35,662 nucleotides of DNA from an uncultured Bacteroides sp. (GCA_905203765.1 CAJKXC010000022.1:1-35662); one strand, 5' to 3'. Shown: positions 16,935-24,672, numbered from the stretch's first letter. The notes: generated by a model not told the origin, from the letters alone. A program made the numbers and translations.

Positions 16935-17618
16935 TTATTCCGTGATAGGATGCACAGGGTCTTTTATCTGTACGGTGGTGGAGTCTCCGTATGCCTTGAG
17001 CACTTCCAGCGTACGGGCACGACGTTTGCGCCCTTTGAAGTTCCAGAAGTCGCGGGTGAAGGGCGTCATGAAGTCCAGTCCGCCGATGCCTCTGCCGGTG
17101 GCAGGCTGCCAACTGCCCACTGCCATATTGTTGGCGCGGTCGGTCACTCGGTACCGCAGGCCGGTGGCTTCGATCTGCTCCAGTGTCTCGCGCGGTCCGG
17201 CATCAAACGGACGCTTTGCCCAGTTGCTGGGGATGGTGAGTATCTTCAGCGCATAGAACTCGTCGCCGCGCCAGGTGTCTTTGTCGACTTTGATTTTCTT
17301 CTGATACACCGGGTCCCAGTTGTATTTTGTGTTTGCCGTGTAGGGATGCAGCGTCAGCACCACTTTCTTCTCCGGCACTTTGGGCATGAGGGGCATGGAG
17401 TTGTTGAAGTCCATCCACGACTTGTCCGTTGCCACTTTCGGAGTGCCCAGGAAGTTGTTCATTTCCAATTCCTTCAAGGCATCCGGATTCAGCTTCACCT
17501 CCCCTGCTCCATTGAGTAACTGCTGCAGCTTCAGCGAGTCCTGAGGCGTCCAGCTCTGGGCACGAAGGGGGAAGGCAACTGCACAGAGCAGCACCAAAAA
17601 GAGTATAAATAGTTTCAC
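16935..17618 (-). CDS. Secreted protein of unknown function
   Basis: This 227-aa protein starts at GTG 17618 with a signal peptide (MKLFILFLVLLCAVAFPLRA, then QSWTPQ). The mature part has no motif I can name. A basic patch KGRKRRARTLE sits near residue 200. The layout is like Bacteroidales DUF families (possibly DUF4858, from memory and uncertain). It is the fourth gene of the ECF sigma operon, 46 bases after the lipoprotein gene, so it is probably under the same stress control. No catalytic residues are evident. Confidence 0.75.
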   Translation of the reverse strand: MKLFILFLVLLCAVAFPLRAQSWTPQDSLKLQQLLNGAGEVKLNPDALKELEMNNFLGTPKVATDKSWMDFNNSMPLMPKVPEKKVVLTLHPYTANTKYNWDPVYQKKIKVDKDTWRGDEFYALKILTIPSNWAKRPFDAGPRETLEQIEATGLRYRVTDRANNMAVGSWQPATGRGIGGLDFMTPFTRDFWNFKGRKRRARTLEVLKAYGDSTTVQIKDPVHPITE

Positions 17619-17664
17619 TTAGTTTGATTTACCAATACCTGAATACTTAATACCGTTCGGAAAA

Positions 17665-18222
17665 TTACCACCACATATAGCCGCTTCCGCAGAGGGGCTC
17701 ATCGTAGCAAGGGTCGATAGTCCACATGGTTCGCGGATACTTGCGGCTCTCCCACCAACGGCGATAACGGGCGGCGGCATCGAGCACATCCTCGTCCGAG
17801 AGGAAGTAGATGCCTTCGTAATTCTCGGCATCGGCACGCACCATCTTGCAACCCATCGAGGCGTTGTGCCCCAGGCGGATTGTCTCCACCGTCCACAAGA
17901 TACACTCGCCCAGGCGGAGTTTGCCGCCGGCGGAGTAAGATACCGGTGCCAGCGGGAAAGAGGGTATCACCGTCAGGTCTTCGGCATACTTCAGCAACTC
18001 GCCGATGTCCTCGGCGGTAAACTTAGGCACGTTGCTCAGCCCGTCGGGGCTTTGGGTGGTGTACTTGCCGGCTTTGAGCTGCTTTACAAACAGGTCTACA
18101 TCGGGATGGTCGTAATCCAGCGTTTCTTCGCTGCAAGATGCCAGGGAGAGGGCGGAAAGGGCAATGAGTGCCAGCAGGAACATCCGCCCAAGTATATGTA
18201 GTTTATAAGATAGAGTCTTCAT
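17665..18222 (-). CDS. Lipoprotein of unknown function
   Basis: The 185-aa protein has a lipoprotein signal with lipobox LASC; the acylated residue would be Cys30. Mature sequence begins CSEETLDYDHPDVDLF. It ends in an unusual Trp/Cys-rich tail (PCYDEPLCGSGYMWW) with two cysteines that could form a disulfide in the periplasm. It may belong to a Bacteroidales-only DUF family (DUF4943 is a guess). It follows the sigma-linked barrel protein by 18 bases and is surely in the same operon. Confidence 0.78.
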   Translation of the reverse strand: MKTLSYKLHILGRMFLLALIALSALSLASCSEETLDYDHPDVDLFVKQLKAGKYTTQSPDGLSNVPKFTAEDIGELLKYAEDLTVIPSFPLAPVSYSAGGKLRLGECILWTVETIRLGHNASMGCKMVRADAENYEGIYFLSDEDVLDAAARYRRWWESRKYPRTMWTIDPCYDEPLCGSGYMWW

Positions 18223-18240
18223 CTTCGGTTCATATTAAAA

Positions 18241-19386
18241 TTAATAAGTTACGCGCACGCCACACAGCAGATTCAGGTTCGTGGGACGCTCGGTACGCAA
18301 CGTCTTCGACTGCGAGTCCGTGTCGAAGTGATGGGAAACGGACGGCTCGGCAAACAAGGCAACGCGGTCGTTCATTTTGTACCGCACGCCCAGCCCTGCC
18401 GCTACGGACAGTTGCACCGGTTCGGCATTGAAACCATTGTCCGGTGCACCGGCAATGCACTTTTCCGCCATTCCGCCTGCCAAGGCGTAAAAGTCTACTT
18501 TGGAAGAACTTGCCAGCATCATGTTCAGCCGGACGGGGATGCCCAGTGTGTGCAGGGTTGCATGGTCGCCTTCCAGGCGGTTGTACTGCAGGCCGGCTTC
18601 CAGGGAGAAGCGGTCGTTCAGGCGACGTTCTACGTTCAGCTCTGCCGTCAGCGGCATGTGGAAATCTCCCTTCGGCAAGGAAGAACCGATGGCGGCTTTC
18701 AGTGCCCAGTTGCGCGACTTCCACGACGATTCGGTTTTGGCAGCCGCCGATTCCTCAGGGGCAATGGCGGTGTCGGCGTTGGAGCCTGTAGCCTTATGGT
18801 CGGTAGCAGAGTGATAATTTCCGTTTTGGGCAGAGTTGTTGAAGTAGCCGTTGCCTGCCTGCTGGCTGTTGCCATAAACCCGCTGGGTAAAGGTGATGGA
18901 GACATGGACGGATACCGATTCGTCGTCATCATCCGCCTGTGCGGTCAGTCCGGCAGGGATGCCGCTTGCAGGCTGCTTTGTGCCGGGATGCTGTGCCGTG
19001 GGATTTGCCTGGTGGATGGAAGGGAAGTTCTCCTGCACCACGTCGCCTTTCAGGCTGCCGTCCGGTGTCATGGCTGCCACTTGCGTGAAGGCTTCCTTTA
19101 TCTCTTCCTTCGGAGAGAAGTACCAGAATGCGGCAGAAGCTGCTCCCAGCACAAACACAACGGATGCTGCGGCAGCTACCCGATAGAATCTCGGAGAAAG
19201 CACCAAGCGTTTCGCCTTAGCTGCGGGAGCGGACACTGACGACAACTGGGAAGCATTGCCTTCGCCTGCCGCCGCTGCCTGGGGCAAACTGCGTTGCAGT
19301 TCTTCCCAGAACCCCTCCCGCACGGTCATCTCTGCACCGGCGAGACGACTGCGGAATATGTCGGTTATCTTATCATTTTCTCTCAT
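18241..19386 (-). CDS. Anti-sigma-like membrane protein fused to a beta-barrel domain
   Basis: This 381-aa protein has an N-terminal cytoplasmic segment (1-65, with EGFWEELQRSLP), a single hydrophobic helix (69-90, VAAAASVVFVLGAASAAFWY), a low-complexity linker (about 100-220, including DDDDE and an Asn/Gln/Ser-rich stretch), and a C-terminal domain (225-381) of alternating amphipathic strands ending in an aromatic residue (GVRVTY), as in outer-membrane beta-barrels. Its start overlaps the sigma gene end by 14 bases, the usual place for an anti-sigma factor. I see no zinc HxxxCxxC motif. Regulatory role is inferred from position. How an inner-membrane helix and a barrel-like domain coexist is unclear. 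Confidence 0.78.
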   Translation of the reverse strand: MRENDKITDIFRSRLAGAEMTVREGFWEELQRSLPQAAAAGEGNASQLSSVSAPAAKAKRLVLSPRFYRVAAAASVVFVLGAASAAFWYFSPKEEIKEAFTQVAAMTPDGSLKGDVVQENFPSIHQANPTAQHPGTKQPASGIPAGLTAQADDDDESVSVHVSITFTQRVYGNSQQAGNGYFNNSAQNGNYHSATDHKATGSNADTAIAPEESAAAKTESSWKSRNWALKAAIGSSLPKGDFHMPLTAELNVERRLNDRFSLEAGLQYNRLEGDHATLHTLGIPVRLNMMLASSSKVDFYALAGGMAEKCIAGAPDNGFNAEPVQLSVAAGLGVRYKMNDRVALFAEPSVSHHFDTDSQSKTLRTERPTNLNLLCGVRVTY

Positions 19387-19981
19387 ACTCAGTATATTCT
19401 TTAATTCTTTTTGCTAACAAACTCTTGGCACGATGCAGTTGCGAGGTGGACGAATGTTCCTTGATGTGGAGCAGTTCCGCAATTTCCTTATGCGACTTCT
19501 CTTCAAACACATACAAGTTGAAAACGGTTCGGCATCCGGGGGGAAGTTCTGCCACAAATGCCATCAGCACTTCCTCGGACAGGTGGCCGCCGGTCTCGGC
19601 AATGCTTGCTTCATCCACCATGTCGGGGAGTTGCTCCTCGTTCACCACCAGCTGGCTGAAGCGTTGCTGCCGGCGCAGGTAGTCAATGGACTGCGTCACC
19701 ATCACCCTCGTCACCCAGGTACTCAAGGCACACTCTCCGCGAAAAGTAAAGTGGGTGAAGATTTTGATAAAACCATCGTGCAATACGTCATGGGCCGCAT
19801 CGACGTCGCCCGTATAGCGGTAGCACACCGCCAGCATCTGCTTGGAATAGAGGGTATACAGTTCCCGACGTGCGGAATCTTTTCCTGCCCGGCAGCCCTC
19901 TATCAGTTCTATCTCATTTTCCAATGTCAGTGCTCGTTTTACGGACGCCTCTTCGCGTCGTTTGTTAGTTAGACGCAGCAT
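19373..19981 (-). CDS. ECF-type RNA polymerase sigma factor
   Basis: The 202-aa protein has sigma region 2 (about 45-105; YSKQMLAVCYRYTGDVDAAH, then DVLHDGFIKIF and STWVTRV) and region 4 (about 145-195; PPGCRTVFNLYVFEEKSHKE then IAELLHI). Spacing and length fit extracytoplasmic-function sigma factors. It heads an operon with a membrane/barrel protein, a lipoprotein and a secreted protein, so it probably answers an envelope signal. It starts 50 bases after the stop of an unrelated gene; no TAnnTTTG box is evident in that gap, so autoregulated transcription is possible. Confidence 0.93.
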   Translation of the reverse strand: MLRLTNKRREEASVKRALTLENEIELIEGCRAGKDSARRELYTLYSKQMLAVCYRYTGDVDAAHDVLHDGFIKIFTHFTFRGECALSTWVTRVMVTQSIDYLRRQQRFSQLVVNEEQLPDMVDEASIAETGGHLSEEVLMAFVAELPPGCRTVFNLYVFEEKSHKEIAELLHIKEHSSTSQLHRAKSLLAKRIKEYTEYERK

Positions 19982-20031
19982 TCCGAAAAATGCTGCTGGG
20001 TTAATTCTAAAAAGAAGTTAAAGTATGGAGA

Positions 20032-20736
20032 TTATTTATACTTGTCTTTCAGGACCTTGATTTGCTTGTCAAGCATATTGTCCAGGTAGTCAAACTCATC
20101 CCAATACAGGAAGCCGGGAACCATGATGACGAAGTTGACAAAATTATCATGTTGCAAAAGATAGGCGACTTCATCCTTAAAAGTGCGGTCATCACTCAAG
20201 ATATTCTCTCTTCCCGCAGAAAAGGCAAGCCCCATCAGTACATCGTTCTTTATCCTATAATAATCGCCCACATCCTTCCTTTTCCTTCCCAACTCAAAAT
20301 AGACCTGCATCACATCCTGCAACATACGTTTCTCAGGGATATACTGCATTAATGAGGAACCTTTCAGCACATCCAATGCATCGGTTCTATAAGAGAAATC
20401 ATCAAAATTATTAAAAAGCTTGCCATACTTCCATAAAGTATCTCCAGGTATCTTGGATACATCCAAATCATGGTCTTTCAACACGGTGCTCATGTGCACG
20501 TCAATATCCAGCAACCGCTTTATTTTACGCAATTCCGCCTTATTGTACTCCAGTTCTTCCGCTACCAGTTGCATCGTTGCCCGCACTTCCTTTTGGCGGC
20601 TATGCTCCGTTATCTTGTCGCTTCCCCAAAAGGTAACGATAATACCTGCCGCTACGATGCTGAACTGGCGGAAGTAGTCTCCTAACCTCCAGTCATGTGC
20701 CGTAGCTTTTATTCTATCCCAAATGTTCTGTCCCAT
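20032..20736 (-). CDS. Single-helix membrane protein, paralogue B
   Basis: This 234-aa protein has one N-terminal transmembrane helix (about 25-42, FSIVAAGIIVTFWGSD) after a basic amphipathic segment (KATAHDWRLGDYFRQ), then a mostly helical soluble domain. It shares with its upstream neighbour the blocks WRLGDxxRQ, GxxITFxGSDxIT and SSLMQ.IP. The layout resembles Bacteroidetes DUF6090-type proteins, a likeness recalled and not tested. Function is unknown. It follows paralogue A by 6 bases, so the two are one transcript. Base composition is more AT-rich than the flanks. Confidence 0.72.
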   Translation of the reverse strand: MGQNIWDRIKATAHDWRLGDYFRQFSIVAAGIIVTFWGSDKITEHSRQKEVRATMQLVAEELEYNKAELRKIKRLLDIDVHMSTVLKDHDLDVSKIPGDTLWKYGKLFNNFDDFSYRTDALDVLKGSSLMQYIPEKRMLQDVMQVYFELGRKRKDVGDYYRIKNDVLMGLAFSAGRENILSDDRTFKDEVAYLLQHDNFVNFVIMVPGFLYWDEFDYLDNMLDKQIKVLKDKYK

Positions 20737-20742
20737 AATGTT

Positions 20743-21453
20743 TTATTCTAAATGATATTTTTCTTCAAGCATCTGTATCACATTATCTATTCTTCTTCCC
20801 ACATTTTCTACATAGTCGGGAGTGAAATACATCTGTGCAACCCTGACGAAGTTTCGTACCGATAAATTAGCAAGGTAAATATCCCATGCCTCATATCCTC
20901 CTTCATAGATCCGATGCATTTGTTCATCGGTCAAGGCCAAATTGAAAGGTGTCATAATCTGGTCTTTCATTTCATAATATGCGTCCATAGTCAGCTTAAA
21001 TCCATTCAATACATCATAAATCTCAGTCAACTGCAACAGCAAATCTTTATCCGGGATTTTCTGCATCAACATGGAGCTTTTGAGTATATCCAGTGCATTC
21101 TGGGTATAACTGAAACCACGGATATGCCCCAATACGAAGGCATACTGCTTCAATGAATCTTCGGGTATAGTCCGTATCTTCAAGTCGTGCTCCGCCAATA
21201 AGGTGGAAAGAGCCTCATCCTCACTAAACTCCGCTACTATATTTTCATACTTCTCACGGTTGCTTTTCAGTTCATCCCTAATCAGCGACATGGTAGACTG
21301 TATATCCTTCTTTTCGGAATTCTGAGTAATCAGATCACTCCCCATAAAGGTAATCACCACACCGATTACCACCACAGCAATTTGCCGCACAAAGTCTCCG
21401 AGCCTCCAGCCTTTGACAATCGTTTTTACTTTGCTCCAAGTTATCTTCTTCAT
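20743..21453 (-). CDS. Single-helix membrane protein, paralogue A
   Basis: The 236-aa protein begins MKKITWSKVKTIVKGWRLGD, followed by one membrane helix (about 24-41, QIAVVVIGVVITFMGSD) and a helical soluble domain with charged coiled-coil-like stretches (KSNREKYENIVAE). It is a paralogue of the next gene, with roughly 30% identity by eye. Function unknown. It is the first gene of the pair. The region before it (21461-21572) is a 22-bp-period repeat array whose nearest unit is 8 bases from the start codon, so the promoter must lie within or beyond the array. Confidence 0.72.
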   Translation of the reverse strand: MKKITWSKVKTIVKGWRLGDFVRQIAVVVIGVVITFMGSDLITQNSEKKDIQSTMSLIRDELKSNREKYENIVAEFSEDEALSTLLAEHDLKIRTIPEDSLKQYAFVLGHIRGFSYTQNALDILKSSMLMQKIPDKDLLLQLTEIYDVLNGFKLTMDAYYEMKDQIMTPFNLALTDEQMHRIYEGGYEAWDIYLANLSVRNFVRVAQMYFTPDYVENVGRRIDNVIQMLEEKYHLE

Positions 21454-21460
21454 TTCTTCC

Positions 21461-21572
21461 TAATGCATTATCTATCGCGTCGAAACGCATCATCTGTTTG
21501 CCCCAAACGCATGGTCTGTTTGCCCTAAACGCATCATCTGTTTTGCCCTGACAGACCATCTGTTTTTCCGGC
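21461..21572. repeat. 22-bp-period direct repeat array upstream of paralogue pair
   Basis: TCTGTTT stands at 21493, 21515, 21537 and 21559, exactly 22 bases apart, and a decayed copy (TCTATCG) at 21471 continues the register. Three units start AAACGCAT (21483, 21505, 21527). Inside the unit CAT and GGT alternate before TCTGTTT. Since 22 is not a multiple of 3 the array is not coding; a 109-codon ORF crossing it is a chance reading. There are no unique spacers as in CRISPR. Confidence 0.85.
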
Positions 21573-21591
21573 ACAGATATTCCCCTGATTA

Positions 21592-21650
21592 TTAAGAAGA
21601 AAGCCTTCCATAAGGATTGCAATATCATGGCAAACTTATGAAAGGCTTTC
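21592..21650 (-). terminator. Terminator of nadC
   Basis: On the minus strand AAAGCCTTTCATAAG and CTTATGGAAGGCTTT form a 15-bp stem with one mismatch and a 20-base loop, followed by CTTCTTAATAAT. It lies 33 bases after the nadC stop. Confidence 0.75.
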
Positions 21651-21682
21651 CTGTTATGCTGCAATACGGCTTACCGTCGTTG

Positions 21683-22531
21683 TCAACATGCTTTGAAGCT
21701 CATGTCCAATCCCTTTACGGAATGGGTAAGAGCGCCTACCGAAATAAAGTCTACGCCACATTCGGCATAGTCGCGCAGCGTATCGAAGGTGATACCGCCC
21801 GAAGATTCGGTTTCGTAACGGTGGTCTACCATCTCAACAGCCTTCCGGGTCATTTCGGGTGTGAAGTTGTCGAACATGATGCGGTCTACGCCACCCAGGT
21901 CGAGCACTTGCTGCAACTCGTCGAAGTTACGCACTTCGATTTCTATTTTGAGGTCTTTACCTTTCTCTTTGCAATACTCCTTGGCACGGTTGATGGCTTT
22001 GTCGATGCCGCCGGCAAAGTCCACATGATTGTCTTTCAGCAGAATCATGTCGAACAAGCCGATGCGATGGTTCACGCCGCCGCCTATCTTTACCGCCATC
22101 TTCTCGAGGATACGCATGCCCGGAGTAGTCTTGCGGGTATCGAGCACACGGGTGTTGGTGCCTTTCAGTTGTTCGGCATACTTGTGGGTCATGGTGGCGA
22201 TGCCGCTCATGCGCTGCATGATGTTCAGCATCAGGCGCTCGGTTTGCAGCAGAGACTGCACCTTGCCTTCCACAATCATGGCTACGTCGCCCGGCTTCAC
22301 TGCGGCACCGTCGTTGATGAACACCTCTACCTTCATGGCAGGGTCAAAGCGGCGGAACACCTCTTTGGCAACTTCGATACCGGCAAGGATGCCGGCTTCT
22401 TTGATCAGGAGTTTGGACTTGCCCATTGCCGTAGCAGGGATGCACGAAAGGGTGGTATGGTCACCGTCGCCGATGTCCTCGGCAAAAGCCAGGTCAATCA
22501 ACCTGTCTATCAATTCTTCTTCTTTATTCAT
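21683..22531 (-). CDS. nadC: Nicotinate-nucleotide pyrophosphorylase (quinolinate PRTase)
   Basis: The 282-aa cytoplasmic enzyme converts quinolinate and PRPP to nicotinate mononucleotide in de novo NAD synthesis. Family blocks are clear: AEDIGDGDHTT near the N-terminus, ERLMLNIMQRMSGIAT, LDTRKTTPGMR (quinolinate/PRPP site), GGGVNHRIGLFDMILLKDNH, IEIEVRNFDEL and the C-terminal SVGALTHSVKGLDMS. Length is typical. The start overlaps the end of the upstream gene by 8 bases, so the two are translationally linked. Confidence 0.96.
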   Translation of the reverse strand: MNKEEELIDRLIDLAFAEDIGDGDHTTLSCIPATAMGKSKLLIKEAGILAGIEVAKEVFRRFDPAMKVEVFINDGAAVKPGDVAMIVEGKVQSLLQTERLMLNIMQRMSGIATMTHKYAEQLKGTNTRVLDTRKTTPGMRILEKMAVKIGGGVNHRIGLFDMILLKDNHVDFAGGIDKAINRAKEYCKEKGKDLKIEIEVRNFDELQQVLDLGGVDRIMFDNFTPEMTRKAVEMVDHRYETESSGGITFDTLRDYAECGVDFISVGALTHSVKGLDMSFKAC

Positions 22532-22916
22532 TTGTCTTATCGATTCTTATTTGATGTATCACATATTTGTCCTGTACCTTCCGAAAGAAGCAGTTCACCC
22601 GGAAGTTTCCGCCGGCAGTGGTCAAGGTGCCGACGATGAAACCCGATTCATCGCGCTTGCCCTGATGGTTCACACTGAAGTTGCTGACCTTGTGGTTGGA
22701 GAAGAAAGCAGCCATAGTTCCTTCTGCCGCCTGTTTGTCGGCATGGGTCGATTTATTCTGAATAATCAAATCGACTTTGTCGCCCAGATACTTGTTCAAT
22801 TCCCGGGAGTTGCCTTCCTTGAAGGCACTGATCACTCCCACCGGGGCGTCCTGAGCCATGAGCGAGGACATCCAAATGAGCAGACCGGTCAACACAAAAA
22901 TTACTCGTTTATTCAT
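22524..22916 (-). CDS. Secreted DUF4783-like protein
   Basis: With ATG 22916 the protein is 130 aa: MNKRVIFVLTGLLIWMSSLM, then AQDAPVGVISAFKEGNS, a signal peptide with probable cleavage after MAQ. The rest has the cystatin/NTF2-like alternation seen in DUF4783 proteins of Bacteroidetes (ISAFKEGNSRELNKYLGDKV; then a block ending VIHQIRI). An in-frame ATG at 22967 is rejected because the -7 box at 22939-22946 lies downstream of it. Function unknown. It is cotranscribed with nadC, but no biochemical link is known to me. Confidence 0.8.
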   Translation of the reverse strand: MNKRVIFVLTGLLIWMSSLMAQDAPVGVISAFKEGNSRELNKYLGDKVDLIIQNKSTHADKQAAEGTMAAFFSNHKVSNFSVNHQGKRDESGFIVGTLTTAGGNFRVNCFFRKVQDKYVIHQIRIDKTNE

Positions 22917-22938
22917 CTCCACAAGTATTAATGATAGG

Positions 22939-22946
22939 CAAAGGTA
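22939..22946 (-). promoter_or_regulatory. -7 box of the DUF4783-nadC operon
   Basis: The minus strand reads TACCTTTG, an exact TAnnTTTG match, 22 bases before ATG 22916. A possible -33 TTG lies 18 bases upstream (22965-22967). Confidence 0.55.
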
Positions 22947-22978
22947 AGCATTTGTCGCAAAATACAATAAAAAAATGC

Positions 22979-22986
22979 TAAATTTG
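22979..22986 (+). promoter_or_regulatory. -7 box of rlmH
   Basis: TAAATTTG matches TAnnTTTG, 25 bases before ATG 23012. It is divergent from the DUF4783 promoter 33 bases away. TTTG at 22951-22954 is 24 bases upstream, slightly wider than usual. Confidence 0.5.
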
Positions 22987-23011
22987 TGCGCTAATTCAAA
23001 ACGGAACCCGC

Positions 23012-23485
23012 ATGAAAACGACTCTGCTCGTCGTAGGACGAACTGTGGAACAACATTTTATAACCGCCATCAACGACTACGTGCAGCGCACCCGCCGCTA
23101 CCTTTCGTTCGACATGGAAGTGATACCCGAACTGAAAAACACCAAGAGCCTCTCTATGGAAGTACAGAAAGAAAAGGAAGGGGAACTGATACTGAAAGCG
23201 CTCCAACCGGGCGACGTCATCGTATTGCTGGACGAGGGCGGAAAAGAAATGCGCTCCATAGAGTTTGCCGACTATATGAAGCGCAAGATGAATACCGTGA
23301 ACAAGCGGCTGGTATTCATCATCGGCGGGCCTTACGGATTCTCGCCGAAAGTGTATGAAGCGGCTCACGAAAAGATGTCCCTCTCACGCATGACCTTTTC
23401 GCACCAGATGGTGCGCCTTATCTTCGTAGAGCAACTGTACCGCGCCATGACCATACTGAACGGCGGCCCTTACCACCACGAATGA
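23012..23485 (+). CDS. rlmH: 23S rRNA (pseudouridine1915-N3)-methyltransferase
   Basis: This 157-aa SPOUT-fold enzyme methylates pseudouridine 1915 of 23S rRNA on assembled ribosomes, using S-adenosylmethionine. Recognised by LLDEGGKEMRSIEFA, the knot motif FIIGGPYGFS, and the invariant C-terminus SRMTFSHQMVRLIFVEQLYR with LNGGPYHHE. Length is the family norm of about 155. Single gene, divergent from DUF4783-nadC and convergent with the ABC operon with only 19 bases between the stops. Confidence 0.97.
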   Translation: MKTTLLVVGRTVEQHFITAINDYVQRTRRYLSFDMEVIPELKNTKSLSMEVQKEKEGELILKALQPGDVIVLLDEGGKEMRSIEFADYMKRKMNTVNKRLVFIIGGPYGFSPKVYEAAHEKMSLSRMTFSHQMVRLIFVEQLYRAMTILNGGPYHHE

Positions 23486-23487
23486 TG

Positions 23488-23508
23488 CCGACGGGCGTTC
23501 CCCGTCAG
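23488..23508. terminator. Small hairpin between rlmH and the ABC operon
   Basis: GACGGG (23490-23495) pairs with CCCGTC (23501-23506) around a 5-base loop, between the two convergent stop codons. No long T-run; weak terminator at best. Confidence 0.35.
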
Positions 23509-24620
23509 CTACTCTTCTTATAACTCTTCACCGCCCACAGGTTAAAGACGAATGCGAAAGCGGACAAAGCTCCGAGTTGGGGAAGCAGATCGGCGAAATT
23601 GCCGCCGCGCAGATAGACCGTGCGCATCATTTCCACGAAATACTTCAACGGATTGAGGCGGGCTATCCATTGCGCCCACCCGGGCATGCTGTGGATGGGG
23701 GTGAAAAGTCCGCTCATCAACATCAGTATCAGCATAAAGAACCACATGACGAACATGGCTTGCTGCAACGTGGCGGAATGGTTGGATATTACCAGCCCAA
23801 GCCCCGAAACCACCAGCAGGAACACCACCGCAAAGCCGTAGATAGTAATGAAATGCCCGGCAGGCAGTATGCCGTAGAGCACCCAGGCAAGGGTGAGGCA
23901 GATAGTCAGCACTACAAAGCCTACCGCCCAATAGGGTATCAGCTTGGCAACGATAAAGGTGAACTTACTGACGGGAGTCACGTTAATCTGTTCGATAGTG
24001 CCCGCTTCCTTCTCTCCCACTACATTGAGAGCAGGCAAGAAGCCGCAAATCATGGTGAGCAGCATCACCATCAGGGCGGGAATCATAAACAGCTTGTAGT
24101 TCAGCGTAGGGTTATACAGGTTCTGGGTGGACACTTCGACGCGCGGAAGCGGCATACCCACCCATGCGGGTGCAGGCGACTCCTGCTTCAACTCGCGCAC
24201 ATAGTCGCTGATAATGGCAGAGAGGTAGGAACTGCCCAGCCCGCCCTTCGTGCCGTTCACGGCATTGGTGGCTACGAGCAGGCTCGGTGCGCTTCCCTTT
24301 ATCCAGTCCTTTTCGAAGTTGCGGGGAATCTCCAAGATGATGTCCGCCGTTCCCACTTCAATCGCCCGCAGGGCTTCGTCGTAGGTGCCGGGCACGTCCG
24401 TGGTGCGGAAGTAAGTGGAAGCGCCGATCTTGTCCACCAATCGGCGGGAGATGACGCTATGGTCGTTGTCCACAATATTGAGGTTGATGTTCTTTATCTC
24501 CAGGTTTGCCGCCCAAGGCATCAGAATCATAATCATACAAGGGAAGATGAAGATGAGCTTCGGCAGAAAGGAGTTGCGGAACAACTGTTTGAATTCTTTT
24601 TCAATGAGGTACTTTATCAT
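23505..24620 (-). CDS. ABC-2 type efflux permease (YbhR-like)
   Basis: The 371-aa inner-membrane protein has an N-terminal helix (LPKLIFIFPCMIMILMPWAA), a large extracytoplasmic domain (about 45-170, LNIVDNDHSVISRRLVDKIG region) and five C-terminal helices including a block GFLPALNVVGEKEAGTIEQI, the coupling/E-rich helix of ABC-2 permeases. It pairs with the next gene (same topology) to form the membrane part of an exporter. Last gene of the five-gene efflux operon. Substrate unknown; the E. coli YbhFSR homologue handles drugs and cations. Confidence 0.9.
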   Translation of the reverse strand: MIKYLIEKEFKQLFRNSFLPKLIFIFPCMIMILMPWAANLEIKNINLNIVDNDHSVISRRLVDKIGASTYFRTTDVPGTYDEALRAIEVGTADIILEIPRNFEKDWIKGSAPSLLVATNAVNGTKGGLGSSYLSAIISDYVRELKQESPAPAWVGMPLPRVEVSTQNLYNPTLNYKLFMIPALMVMLLTMICGFLPALNVVGEKEAGTIEQINVTPVSKFTFIVAKLIPYWAVGFVVLTICLTLAWVLYGILPAGHFITIYGFAVVFLLVVSGLGLVISNHSATLQQAMFVMWFFMLILMLMSGLFTPIHSMPGWAQWIARLNPLKYFVEMMRTVYLRGGNFADLLPQLGALSAFAFVFNLWAVKSYKKSS

Positions 24621-24626
24621 GGGGCG

Positions 24627-24662
24627 GTTGGTAATTAGTAGTTGGTAGTAAGTAGTTGGCAG
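24627..24662. repeat. Short-period repeat between the two permease genes
   Basis: GTAGTTG-type units (GTAGTTG, GTAGTAA, GTAGTTG) repeat with period 7 in the 52-base spacer. It is the widest spacer within the efflux operon. No T-run or stable stem is obvious. Confidence 0.6.
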
Positions 24663-24672
24663 GAATGCACGG

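Noticed and set aside
16864..17112. 82-codon minus-strand ORF at the end of the secreted protein gene
   Set aside because: It is a shifted frame inside the 227-aa gene, with no leader of its own and no recognisable family.
21461..21572. CRISPR array
   Set aside because: Units follow each other directly at 22 bases without unique spacers of about 30 bases, and no cas gene is in the window.
21335..21664. 109-codon ORF on the minus strand covering the 22-bp repeats
   Set aside because: The repeat period is not a multiple of 3, the ORF overlaps paralogue A and the nadC terminator, and the encoded peptide is not repetitive.
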